Counted from the first letter of the stretch, positions 44,280 to 52,700 are shown. The stretch: 60,908 nucleotides of DNA from Clostridia bacterium (GCA_017549105.1 JAFYVN010000010.1:81261-142168); one strand, 5' to 3'. The notes: generated by a model from the letters alone, not told the origin. A program made the numbers and translations.

Positions 44280-45033
44280 TGTGTTATTCCTCCTGATATT
44301 TGAATTTAAATTTTTACAAATCGTACTACGACATTTTTCGTTTAGTACAAGTTACGAAAACTTCCCTGTCTTGCCCCGCTGAAAAACAAGACAGGGAATT
44401 GCTGTTGTTCCCGATGCAGATGTTTATGACATAAAATGATATACAAGGCGTCGGAGATCTGCTTTTGGGAGTGTTTAATCTAACAGTCAATAGGAGGTAG
44501 ACGAATCAGACAAACATAGACAACAGCTTATTGCATCTCAACAGCGTCAAGGGACCGCTGTTGCTACGCTAAATTTTTTGATAAACAAAATACAGCACTG
44601 CGGGTGATATATGAGACGTATTGGATTGTGCTGCTCGCTTTTACAGGTTTGAGCGGTCGCTCAGATCGGTGTTATAGTACAAACCACCGTCCTTCGCAAC
44701 AAGGTCTTCAACTCAAAAATATTCCTCCTCTTACATTCAGTTTGTAGATGATACAATTCGATAAAAAGGCAAGGTTATTACTTATCATCCGAGAAATCTC
44801 CCTTGACGATTTCTCAGATAAAACTCCTGTTGCCTCGTCGGTATCATATAAAGTATGTAAGATTGACATTGCTTGTACGAATCATGTTTGGGAATGATTT
44901 AAAAATTCGTTGATACTAAAGGAGTTATATAGGATATATTTAAAAAAGCACAAAATTATAAATCTACAGAATTTATTTTTATTGTTGTGTTTTGAGGAGA
45001 ATGATGATATAATCAAAGCGAAGAAGGTGACTT
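44280..45033. other. 754-bp hairpin-rich non-coding region of the element
   Basis: No gene of useful length. Several strong inverted repeats are present: a perfect 12-bp stem TTCCCTGTCTTG / CAAGACAGGGAA at 44362-44398, CAACAGCG / CGCTGTTG at about 44539-44563, TGAGCG-GT-CGCTCA near 44649-44662, and a nested structure at 44768-44834 (GGCAAGG / CCTgTTGCC enclosing GAGAAAT / ATTTCTC). It could hold an RNA gene or a replication origin for the rep protein. Confidence 0.55.
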
Positions 45034-45684
45034 ATGAATCATCAGGATAAACTAACAAATAAAAACTTCCCCAACGGGTTTGCGACAACTGCCGAACTGA
45101 AATCTGCAGGTATCAGCGGATACTGTATCAATCAGCTTTGTCAAAACGGCGATATTGTCAGAATCAAACACGGACTGTATAAAATAAAAACCTTGAAGAT
45201 AAGCGACAAGCGAGATGTTATTCTTGCCGCTGTTCCTCAAGGTGTGTTTTGCATGAGTGAAGCATTATTTATTCACGGCTTCAGAAAGAGAAAACCGTAT
45301 AAACACGAAATTGCTGTTCCGAGAGGTTTGGTTCACTCGAACAGCAGGTTTATAAAAGACATTGACTTGCAGATTTACTATGTTAAACCCGAACATTTTG
45401 AAATCGGAAAGACTGTTTCGGCAGACGGATTGCCTTGCTATGACCTTGAACGCACAATTTGCGACTATTTCAAAAATCACACACGTATCAGTTGGCGCAG
45501 ACTGCGAGATCTTTCAAAGGCATACCGTCGCTATGACGGTAAAGACATAGGCAAATTAAAATCCTATGCAAAAAAACTTAATCTCTCCGTTGCTGCTTTG
45601 CAGAAAATGGATTGGATGATATTTAAGCATTTTGAAGAAAAGAAGAAACAGAAAAAGCGTAAAAAGAGAAGAACCCGCAGCTGA
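45034..45684 (+). CDS. AbiEi-like antitoxin/transcriptional regulator domain protein
   Basis: 216 residues. The N-terminal winged-helix (FATTAELKSAGISGYCINQLCQNGD, then IVRIKHGLYKI) and the following VPQGVFCMSEALFIHGF segment match the AbiEi antitoxin of type IV toxin-antitoxin systems. The C-terminus is strongly basic. No AbiEii nucleotidyltransferase toxin follows; a terminator does, then the Fic gene. It may be an orphan regulator. It starts after GAAGGTG. Confidence 0.8.
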   Translation: MNHQDKLTNKNFPNGFATTAELKSAGISGYCINQLCQNGDIVRIKHGLYKIKTLKISDKRDVILAAVPQGVFCMSEALFIHGFRKRKPYKHEIAVPRGLVHSNSRFIKDIDLQIYYVKPEHFEIGKTVSADGLPCYDLERTICDYFKNHTRISWRRLRDLSKAYRRYDGKDIGKLKSYAKKLNLSVAALQKMDWMIFKHFEEKKKQKKRKKRRTRS

Positions 45685-45703
45685 TTCGGCTGCGGGTTTG
45701 CTA
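45670..45703 (+). terminator. Terminator after the AbiEi-like gene
   Basis: CCCGCAGC pairs with GCTGCGGG, followed by TTTGCT. It overlaps the last codon. Confidence 0.75.
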
Positions 45704-45762
45704 TATTTCCTATAAATCACTATGTTTGGGGAAATATCTTTTTGATTATTTAAAAATAGTTA

Positions 45763-45799
45763 TTGATATCCTTCCTGAAACGTGATAAACTTATCATGT
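45763..45799 (+). promoter_or_regulatory. Fic-gene promoter overlapped by a palindromic operator
   Basis: TTGATA at 45763-45768 and TAAACT at 45786-45791, 17 nt apart. The -10 is inside the palindrome ACGTGATAA-AC-TTATCATGT (45780-45799), 9-base arms with one mismatch. Binding here would block RNA polymerase, which suggests autoregulation by the HTH-Fic protein. Confidence 0.65.
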
Positions 45800-45828
45800 A
45801 TTATCGTATCCGAACGGAGGTACACTCT

Positions 45829-46734
45829 ATGAACTATATAAAAGCGTCTCAGGCGGCGGAAAAATGGGGCATTTCCCCCAGAAGAGTCCGTATGCTCTGT
45901 GCAGAAGGAAAGATAGAAGGTGCTGTTCAGAAAGGCAAGCTCTATATGATTCCTGAAAACGCACAGAAACCTGCTGACGGCAGAGTTAAATATAACATCT
46001 TCGCAGATATCGAAGCTAAAAAGGCTCGTCTTTCAGAGATGAGACCGCTTACCGCAGGTGAGGTTGAACGCCTTCGTGAAGAGTTTATGATTGAGTTCAC
46101 CTACAACTCCAATGCTATCGAGGGAAACACTCTCACGCTTAAAGAAACAGCAATGGCTCTTGAGGGCATGACAATCGACCAGAAGCCTCTCAAAGACCAT
46201 CTCGAAGCCGTAGGACACAGAGATGCGTTCCTTTATGTGCAGGATATTGCAACAAAGGATATGCCCATCAGCGAGAGCGTAATCAAAAACATTCATTCCC
46301 TTGTTCTCATCAACAAACCCGAAGACAAGGGCGTTTACCGCAGAATTCCCGTTCGAATTATGGGAGCTTATACAGAGCCTCTTCAGCCGTATATGGTTCA
46401 GCCTGCGATGGAAGGACTTCTGATTAAAGACAAAAATCGTGCCGAAACGATGAATATCATCGAGCGTATTGCCCGTTTCCACCTTGAATTTGAGGGCATA
46501 CACCCCTTTATCGACGGCAACGGCAGAACAGGCAGACTTGTTCTAAACCTCGACCTCATCCGCAACGGCTATCCGCCTATAAACGTCAAATTCACAGACA
46601 GAAAGCGTTATTACGAAGCCTTCGATGCCTATTACCGTGATAACGATGCAACAAAAATGACCGCCCTCATCGCAGAATATGTCAACGAAAGACTGGATGA
46701 GTATTTGGCGATTTTAGAAAACAGCCTTGTTTAA
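45829..46734 (+). CDS. HTH-Fic protein (AMPylase family, class II inhibitory helix)
   Basis: 301 residues from ATG at 45829, 7 nt after CGGAGGT. The N-terminal ~45 residues are a DNA-binding helix-turn-helix (KASQAAEKWGISPRRVRMLC). The Fic domain follows: an inhibitory helix motif S-x-x-x-E98-G (SNAIEGN), then HPFIDGNGRTGR with catalytic His225. Fic enzymes usually attach AMP to target hydroxyls and are restrained by the Glu of the inhibitory helix. The HTH and the palindrome on its promoter suggest an autoregulated toxin-antitoxin-like unit in one protein. Confidence 0.92.
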   Translation: MNYIKASQAAEKWGISPRRVRMLCAEGKIEGAVQKGKLYMIPENAQKPADGRVKYNIFADIEAKKARLSEMRPLTAGEVERLREEFMIEFTYNSNAIEGNTLTLKETAMALEGMTIDQKPLKDHLEAVGHRDAFLYVQDIATKDMPISESVIKNIHSLVLINKPEDKGVYRRIPVRIMGAYTEPLQPYMVQPAMEGLLIKDKNRAETMNIIERIARFHLEFEGIHPFIDGNGRTGRLVLNLDLIRNGYPPINVKFTDRKRYYEAFDAYYRDNDATKMTALIAEYVNERLDEYLAILENSLV

Positions 46735-46873
46735 ATTAATTTGATAATTGTAAAAGATTTTTGCAATAGAATCGTACAAATTATATTTTGTGCTAATCTA
46801 TTGCATTTTTTGTTTTTTTATGATAGAGTAGTAAAGTAGTTAGCTTACTTATGTACTTTTGGGAGGTGATGGA

Positions 46874-47200
46874 GTGGCAAAAAAAGAATATGCAGAAGGA
46901 AGTTTCGGTGCATACTTCGTGAAGCTCATTAAAGACCATGATTATTCACAAGCGAAATTTGCTTCGGACTTGGGCGTGTCTAAAACATATCTGTTTGATG
47001 TGTTCAACGGACGAGTTAAACCACCCACTCCCGATATGCAAGACCGCATTATTGAGCTTTTACGCCTGACTGACGATGAAAAGAATGATTTTTACAGTAA
47101 GGCGGCTGATGGGCGGCATGAGCTACCCAAGGATATTGTCGAGTATCTTACAAATAATCAAACTGAGATTGATTGTCTCAGAGAAAGAATGAGGGCGTAA
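46874..47200 (+). CDS. Helix-turn-helix protein, first gene of the restriction-modification operon
   Basis: 108 residues from GTG at 46874, 7 nt after GGGAGG. XRE-type helix-turn-helix (YSQAKFASDLGVSKTYLFDVFNGR). It stops 2 nt before the restriction-modification gene, so it is co-translated. An inverted repeat AAGTA-N7-TACTT at 46834-46850 upstream could be its operator. It may act like the controller (C) proteins of restriction-modification systems. Confidence 0.8.
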   Translation: MAKKEYAEGSFGAYFVKLIKDHDYSQAKFASDLGVSKTYLFDVFNGRVKPPTPDMQDRIIELLRLTDDEKNDFYSKAADGRHELPKDIVEYLTNNQTEIDCLRERMRA

Positions 47201-47202
47201 TT

Positions 47203-49053
47203 ATGGCAAATGAAGCAAAAACCTATGCTATTTTCCGAGATATGCTGAGAAGCAAAGGTTATTATGATGATAAAGATGTTGTAGTAGAAGAACAAAAAAG
47301 TGATAACGCTAAAATTGACAAGCTGTTAAAGAATGCGTCTAAAAAGGGAAACAAGAACGGATATCCCGACTTTATTCTGTATTCAAAAGCCTATCCCGAA
47401 CTGATTATTGTAGTTGAGGCTAAGGCTGACATTAACAAACACGAAAGTGAAACGCGGGACAACTACGCCGATTATGCGGTTGACGGTGCTTTGTTGTATG
47501 CTTCTTTCTTGTCAAAAGAGTTTGATGTTCTTGCTATAGGTATTAGTGGTGAGGAAGAACACCGCTTTAAGATGTCCCATTATCTTCATTTGAAAGAAGA
47601 CAAAAAGGCATATCCTCTTTTTGATGATATCCTCTTGACCGTAAAAGAGTATTTTGACGGCATCAATCAGAGTAACTACAAGTTTAATCAAGATTACGCA
47701 AAATTGATTGCCTATACAAAAACTCTGAACGAGACACTTCATGCAAAGAAAATCAAGGAGTCTCAGCGTGCTTTGCTCATAAGTGGCATTTTGATTGCGT
47801 TAAAAGATAGGGCGTTTAAGGACGGATATAAGAAACATGAGAAAGTAACACAGCTTGTTAAGGCTCTCTATACCGCTATAGATGGTCAGCTATCAAGCGG
47901 CGATATTCCTCAGAAGAAAATAGATGTCTTAACACAGGCGTTTGGCTTTGTTAAGACAAACCCAGCATTGACCGATGCGAAAACTGGAAAGAAGTTCCTT
48001 GAAGACCTTATTGATGAAATTGACCGAGAGATAAATGGTTTCATGGTCACACATCAGTATGTAGATACAGTTAGCCAGTTCTACATAGAGTTTTTAAGAT
48101 ACGCCAATAACGACAAAGGACTTGGTATTGTATTAACTCCGCCGCATATTACGGATTTGTTCGCAGAATTGGCTGGAGTTGATAAAAACAGCGTAGTACT
48201 CGATAACTGTTGCGGTACAGGAGGCTTCTTGATTAGTGCTATGAAGCGTATGCTTATTGATGCTAAAGGAGACCAAGCTAAAGAAAAAGATATCAAGGGG
48301 AAACAGTTAATCGGCATCGAATTTCAAGATGATATTTATACGCTCCTTATTTCCAATATGATTATTCATCGTGATGGCAGAACCAACATTTATTGGGGAG
48401 ACTGTTTTAAGGAAATAGAAGATGTTAAAAAGAATTTCAAACCAACAGTCGGTCTTCTGAATCCTCCGTATAAAACCAAATCGGCAGACATAGAAGAATT
48501 TGAATTCATTCTTAATAATCTTGCTGCGCTTGAACCTGGTGGAACGTGTATTGCCATTATTCCTATAAGTTGTGTAATCGAGAAAACAGATGTTGCCGAA
48601 AATTTGAGAAAACGTCTTTTGGAAAAACACACCCTTGAAGCAGTTCTTTCGATGCCAGAAGAATTGTTTCATAATTCAAAAGTGAATACGGTTACCTGTG
48701 CTGTAATTATTACAGCACATAAGCCTCATCCTAAGGGAAAGAAGACTTGGTTCGCATATTGTCGTGACGATGGCTTTGTAAAACTGAAAAATAAAGGTCG
48801 TATTGATGCAAACCATACTTGGGATAGCATTCGCAACAAATGGGTAACGGCATATAGAAACCGCGAAATAATTGAGAACTTTAGCTTGATGAAAGAAGTT
48901 ACAGCAAAAGACGAATGGTGTTCAGAAGCTTATTTTGAAACATCATATGATGACTTTTCAATAGAAGACTATTCCGAAACAGTTAAAAACTACATTTTGT
49001 TCTCCATGAGAATGCAAAATTCACAACTTGAAGAAACTGAGGAGGAAGAATAA
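47203..49053 (+). CDS. BcgI-A-like fused nuclease/DNA methyltransferase, type IIB system
   Basis: 616 residues. The N-terminal ~150 residues carry a PD-(D/E)xK nuclease site: Pro55-Asp56 in GYPDFIL and Glu72-Ala-Lys74 in VVEAKAD. A helical linker (about 160-290) is followed by an N6-adenine methyltransferase with AdoMet motif LDNCCGTGGF (Asp334) and NPPY (Asn420). Size (about 70 kDa) and domain order fit the A subunit of BcgI, which cuts on both sides of its site. It starts 2 nt after the HTH stop and ends 1 nt before the specificity gene. HsdR is absent, consistent with a one-protein nuclease-methylase. Confidence 0.85.
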   Translation: MANEAKTYAIFRDMLRSKGYYDDKDVVVEEQKSDNAKIDKLLKNASKKGNKNGYPDFILYSKAYPELIIVVEAKADINKHESETRDNYADYAVDGALLYASFLSKEFDVLAIGISGEEEHRFKMSHYLHLKEDKKAYPLFDDILLTVKEYFDGINQSNYKFNQDYAKLIAYTKTLNETLHAKKIKESQRALLISGILIALKDRAFKDGYKKHEKVTQLVKALYTAIDGQLSSGDIPQKKIDVLTQAFGFVKTNPALTDAKTGKKFLEDLIDEIDREINGFMVTHQYVDTVSQFYIEFLRYANNDKGLGIVLTPPHITDLFAELAGVDKNSVVLDNCCGTGGFLISAMKRMLIDAKGDQAKEKDIKGKQLIGIEFQDDIYTLLISNMIIHRDGRTNIYWGDCFKEIEDVKKNFKPTVGLLNPPYKTKSADIEEFEFILNNLAALEPGGTCIAIIPISCVIEKTDVAENLRKRLLEKHTLEAVLSMPEELFHNSKVNTVTCAVIITAHKPHPKGKKTWFAYCRDDGFVKLKNKGRIDANHTWDSIRNKWVTAYRNREIIENFSLMKEVTAKDEWCSEAYFETSYDDFSIEDYSETVKNYILFSMRMQNSQLEETEEEE

Positions 49054-49054
49054 T

Positions 49055-50059
49055 ATGAAGATAGTCCCATTAACTGATTTGTTTTTGCCAGTTGTAGGAA
49101 TTGCTTCTTCTCAGGTTTCCAGGCATCCTAAAGGTAACGAATATGATGTTCCATACATTAGACCATCAAAAACACAAAACGGAAGTATTGATGATTATGT
49201 AGATAAGCGATTTATTCCCGATGAAAAAATATTTCCAGCAAATACACTATACGTATCGACAGACGGACAAGGTAGCCATACATATTCATATGTTTCTGTA
49301 TTTGAATTCGTTCCTAATAGCAATGTTACTGTTTTAATTCCCAAAAGGGAAATGAGCTTAGAAGAAAAACTGTATTATGCTCATTGTATTACACAAAACA
49401 GATATAAGTTTTCATATGGTAGAAAACCCAAAGGGAAGCGTTTAGAGGCAATTCAAATACCTGAGAGTATGCCTGATTGTATTGTTAATGGTTTTATAAG
49501 AAACAAGAGCGAAGAACTTATAAAAACAACAGAGTTTCCTGTTGATACATCTTCGTATCCTAACAGCAAGAAAACTGTACCACTTGACCAACTCTTTTAT
49601 GTGGAAAATGGTGTCGCTTCATCCCAAGTTTTTCGAAGTATGACCAAAGAAAACGCAAATTGGATTCCATATATAAGGCCATCATATAAACAGGAAACAA
49701 GCATTGACGCTTATGTAAATAAAAACCTTGTTTCTTCTGATAAAGTGTTTCCCGCAGGAAGTTTATATGTTTCTACTAATGGTCAAGGTAGCCACACATT
49801 CTCATATGTATCAACAACTGAATTTGTGCCTAATAGTGATGTGTCGGTTCTTATTCCTAAAAGAAAAATGAGTTTGCAGGAAAAACTATTTTATGCTCAA
49901 TGTATCACAAATAATAGGTATAAATTCTCGTATGGTAGAAAGCCGAAAGGAGCACGTTTAAAAGCAATACAGCTTCCTGAATATCCTCCTAAATATGTTA
50001 CAGATTATACTATCGATAAAGTGGTGGATAGTTTTTCTAAAGTTTTAGATATAGTGTGA
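49055..50059 (+). CDS. BcgI-B-like specificity subunit with two near-duplicate TRDs
   Basis: 334 residues, close to the ~39 kDa B subunit of BcgI. ATG at 49055 is 1 nt after the nuclease-methylase stop; GGAGG lies 9 nt upstream. The two halves (about 1-150 and 170-334) align end to end at about two thirds identity by eye, each with ASSQV, PYIRPS, LYVST.GQGSHT, EFVPNS and the identical NRYKFSYGRKPKG. Each half is expected to read half a split recognition site. The halves are so similar that the half-sites may be the same. Confidence 0.85.
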   Translation: MKIVPLTDLFLPVVGIASSQVSRHPKGNEYDVPYIRPSKTQNGSIDDYVDKRFIPDEKIFPANTLYVSTDGQGSHTYSYVSVFEFVPNSNVTVLIPKREMSLEEKLYYAHCITQNRYKFSYGRKPKGKRLEAIQIPESMPDCIVNGFIRNKSEELIKTTEFPVDTSSYPNSKKTVPLDQLFYVENGVASSQVFRSMTKENANWIPYIRPSYKQETSIDAYVNKNLVSSDKVFPAGSLYVSTNGQGSHTFSYVSTTEFVPNSDVSVLIPKRKMSLQEKLFYAQCITNNRYKFSYGRKPKGARLKAIQLPEYPPKYVTDYTIDKVVDSFSKVLDIV

Positions 50060-50113
50060 GTTAGATGAATGACAATTTACATAATATTTAAACCGATTTA
50101 TGGTTGAGAACAT

Positions 50114-50140
50114 AAAAGCCCGTCTTTGCGACGGGCTTTT
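50114..50140 (+). terminator. Terminator of the restriction-modification operon
   Basis: AAAAGCCCGTC-TTTGC-GACGGGCTTTT, a perfect 11-bp stem with a T run, about 55 nt after the specificity-gene stop. The following sequence has a direct repeat of TTGTGCGCTA.AG near 50138 and 50178. Confidence 0.85.
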
Positions 50141-50263
50141 GTGCGCTACAGAGGCCATATTGCTTAATTCGCGTTAAAGATTGTGCGCTATAGAACGTGA
50201 CGTGGCGGGCAGATATCTGTTAAAATAGTTATACAGAAAACGAAGTGGCGGAAAGAGGTTTTT

Positions 50264-50530
50264 ATGGCTGGGTTCATTGAAGATTTTTATTACGGCAATG
50301 TGGAAACACAGAATTGCACACCCGAATTCGGAAATGAGCTTAAGAAAAAACTTGGTGCTTTGACCGCGCTTGAAAAACAGCTTTCCGACAGACTGACGGG
50401 CGAAGAAAAAGAATTGTTTCTGAGCTATGTAGAAAAATACAATGAGTTTAACTCACTCTCTGTTGCAGACAGTTTTATAAATGCTTTTCGAATTTCTTCA
50501 AAATTCACTTATGATATGTTTGTCCGATAA
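50264..50530 (+). CDS. Small helical protein, DUF6809-like
   Basis: 88 residues, alpha-helical, with ALEKQLSDRLTGEEKELFLSYVEKYNEFNSL resembling the small Firmicutes family I recall as DUF6809, of unknown function and often found on mobile elements. It starts 11 nt after AAAGAGG. The family name is given with low certainty. Confidence 0.65.
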   Translation: MAGFIEDFYYGNVETQNCTPEFGNELKKKLGALTALEKQLSDRLTGEEKELFLSYVEKYNEFNSLSVADSFINAFRISSKFTYDMFVR

Positions 50531-50564
50531 CCTCCTCCTTTCGTTTTGAGGGTCATGACATAAA

Positions 50565-50593
50565 ATGCTCCACAGAAAATATCTGCGGAGCAT
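50565..50593. terminator. Terminator between the small helical protein and the nitroreductase remnant
   Basis: ATGCTCCaCAGA pairs with TCTGcGGAGCAT around a 5-nt loop. T-rich sequence follows on both strands only weakly. Confidence 0.6.
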
Positions 50594-50599
50594 TTGTGT

Positions 50600-51130
50600 T
50601 TATTTAATGAAATTGGTTTTGATTTTGTTTTCGGGGATATCACGCAGTTCGTATTTCTCATCTGTCTGACCGAGAATGATTGCACAGCAAGGAACCATTC
50701 CTTCGGGGAGGTTGAGTTCTTTCAGAAGCTCATCGTTATCGTTGAGGAATCTGACCGCACCCCAGATGTGGCAGGAGCCTATGCCGAGTTCGGTAGCGGC
50801 GATTGCCATATTCTGAACAAGAATTGCAGCGTTTGAGAAGTTCACGTTAACGCTTTTGAGGTCGGTTGAGGTAATAAGCGACGAAACAAGAATAACCGTC
50901 GGTGCGCCGTAGAAAGGTCTGTGACCGCTTTCGCTTTCGCAGTAGTCTTCCCACTTGTTCAGAAACTCACGGTTGCTGATAACCGTAATGTTCAGCGTGT
51001 CAAAAAGTGCTCTGCCGACAGGTGATGCGTAAGCTGCTTTGAGAATCAGATTGAGTTAGGATTCCGTTATGTTTTCGCCGTTATATGTACGAATTGATCT
51101 TCTGCTGAAAAGATTATCAAATGTATTCAT
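50600..51130 (-). pseudogene. Nitroreductase family, broken by an in-frame stop
   Basis: Reading leftward from ATG at 51130 gives a normal nitroreductase start (FDNLFSRRSIRTYN), then TAA at codon 25 (51056-51058), then an uninterrupted remainder in the same frame (LNLILKAAYASPVGRA, AAILVQNMAIAATELGIGSC, IILGQTDEKYELR) to 50600. A CAA to TAA change would explain it. Ribosome binding site and length (176 codons) are otherwise intact, so the loss is recent. Confidence 0.85.
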
Positions 51131-51223
51131 AGCTTTTCTCCTTTATTTCTGTATAGGATAATTATAATTCTGCCGGAACCCGATGTCAACATTCGCGTTG
51201 CCTCATGTTTTTGCGTGTTTCTG

Positions 51224-51287
51224 GAATTATTCGCTCATCTTTTTGTGAATTTCGTGAATTATTCACTCGTTTTTTTGCAATTTCATT
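51224..51287. repeat. Imperfect 32-bp tandem repeat upstream of the ATPase gene
   Basis: Two copies begin with GAATTATTC (51224 and 51256); the second also makes the palindrome GTGAATTATTCAC. They lie just before the promoter of the ATPase gene, a plausible regulator-binding region. Confidence 0.45.
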
Positions 51288-51315
51288 GACTTTTCAGCCG
51301 AATTATGTGTATAAT
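51286..51315 (+). promoter_or_regulatory. Sigma-A promoter of the ATPase gene
   Basis: TTGACT at 51286-51291 and TATAAT at 51310-51315, 18 nt apart, about 30 nt before the start codon. Confidence 0.65.
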
Positions 51316-51346
51316 GTTACTGTAAATATCTTATTCGGAGGATAAT

Positions 51347-52681
51347 ATGGCTTATTTAAAACGAAAAGTTGACATTTTCCTTTCAGAATGGAAAAACAAT
51401 CCTGACAAAAAGCCGCTGATCATCAAAGGTCCACGACAGGTGGGAAAAACCGAGTCGATAAGAACTTTCGCAAAAGCAAATTATAAGAATCTGATTGAGA
51501 TTAACTTTGTTGAAGAACCTAAATATAAAATGATTATTTCAGACGGATACAAAGCCGACGACATTATCAAAAACATTTCTTTGCTTGATCCTTCAAAAAG
51601 ATTTGAGGAAGGCAATACCCTGCTTTTTTTTGACGAGTTGCAGGAATTTCCTGAAATCTCTACTGCCTTAAAGTTCTTTAAAATTGATGGCAGGTTTGAC
51701 GTTATATGCAGCGGTTCTATGCTTGGAATCAACTATCGCAAAATCGAAAGCAACAGTGTTGGCTACAAAACAGACTATGAAATGTATTCTCTTGATTTTG
51801 AGGAATTTTTATGGGCAAAGGGATATGGCGATGATTTCACCGAAAATCTGCTGAATCATATGAAAACCCTGACACCATTCAATGAGCTTGAGCTCAGTGT
51901 GTGCAATTCTCTGTTTCTGGATTTCAGTATTCTCGGCGGTATGCCTGCAGTTGTCAGAGAATACATTGCTAAAGGCACGTTTGAAGGCTCTCTTGATGTT
52001 CAACGTCAGCTCATAGCCGACTATAAAGAAGATATCCGAAAATATGCCGAAGGAATGGATCAGACACGAATTCTGAACGTGTTCAATCAGATTCCGCCTC
52101 AGCTTGCAAAGGATAACAAGAAGTTTCAGATTTCCAAGGTTGCATCCGGTGCCAGATTCAAAGACTACAGAGGTTGCATTGAATGGCTTTGCGATGCAGG
52201 TATGATTAACATCTGCTATTGCCTGAACTTCCCTGAACTGCCTCTCACCGGAAACTATGACGAAACAAAATATAAACTTTATTTCGGAGACACCGGGCTG
52301 CTTGTTGCAATGCTTGATGAAGAGGCTCAGGATGATTTGCGTGCTAACAAAAATCTCGGAGTCTATAAGGGTGCATTATACGAAAATATGGTTTCTGAAG
52401 CATTCAAAAAGAGCGGCCTGAACTTGTATTATTATAAGCGTGAGGACTCAACCCTTGAAGAAGACTTCTTCGTCAGAACTGCAGATGAGCTTATTCCTGT
52501 TGAGGTTAAAGCGGCAAACGGGAAATCAAAGTCCTTGCGTACACTTATCGAAAGTGACAAATACACGGATATCCGAAGCGGCATCAAGCTGACCGGCGGG
52601 AACATAGGCTTCTCGGATAGAATCACAACCTTTCCCTATTTCTGTACTTTTCTGATGAAACGTTATTTGAAAGGGAAATAA
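51347..52681 (+). CDS. AAA ATPase with DUF4143 (AAA_14)
   Basis: 444 residues: Walker A GPRQVGKT (about 27-34), Walker B LLFFDELQEF, then a C-terminal DUF4143 region containing a nuclease-like VEVKAANGKS segment. The family is widespread in bacteria and archaea, in many copies per genome, and has no settled function; links to mobile elements and conflict systems are suspected. It is the last gene of the element, 185 bp before attR. Confidence 0.92.
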   Translation: MAYLKRKVDIFLSEWKNNPDKKPLIIKGPRQVGKTESIRTFAKANYKNLIEINFVEEPKYKMIISDGYKADDIIKNISLLDPSKRFEEGNTLLFFDELQEFPEISTALKFFKIDGRFDVICSGSMLGINYRKIESNSVGYKTDYEMYSLDFEEFLWAKGYGDDFTENLLNHMKTLTPFNELELSVCNSLFLDFSILGGMPAVVREYIAKGTFEGSLDVQRQLIADYKEDIRKYAEGMDQTRILNVFNQIPPQLAKDNKKFQISKVASGARFKDYRGCIEWLCDAGMINICYCLNFPELPLTGNYDETKYKLYFGDTGLLVAMLDEEAQDDLRANKNLGVYKGALYENMVSEAFKKSGLNLYYYKREDSTLEEDFFVRTADELIPVEVKAANGKSKSLRTLIESDKYTDIRSGIKLTGGNIGFSDRITTFPYFCTFLMKRYLKGK

Positions 52682-52700
52682 AATGTCAATATTTTGTCAA
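52680..52700 (+). repeat. Candidate integrase arm-type site, right copy
   Basis: Identical to 38895-38915, in the same orientation, with TGTCAA repeated at an 11-bp period. It overlaps the stop codon region of the ATPase gene. Confidence 0.6.

Noticed and set aside
44610-44652. Tiny reading frame (13 codons) with a possible ribosome binding site in the element's non-coding region
   Set aside because: Too short to support; the region is better explained by its secondary structure.
47203-50059. Ordinary type I restriction-modification (hsdM-hsdS) with missing hsdR
   Set aside because: The methylase protein carries its own PD-ExK nuclease domain at the N-terminus and the sizes and gene order fit BcgI, so a lost hsdR is not needed to explain it.
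44426-50567. Recurring 13-bp ATGACATAAAATG at 44426 and 50555
   Set aside because: Two exact copies of an AT-rich 13-mer in 6 kb give little evidence, and the flanks are not similar; it may be chance or remnants of element modules.
39100-52681. Complete conjugative element (ICE)
   Set aside because: No relaxase, coupling protein, VirB4 or other secretion gene was found between the att repeats.
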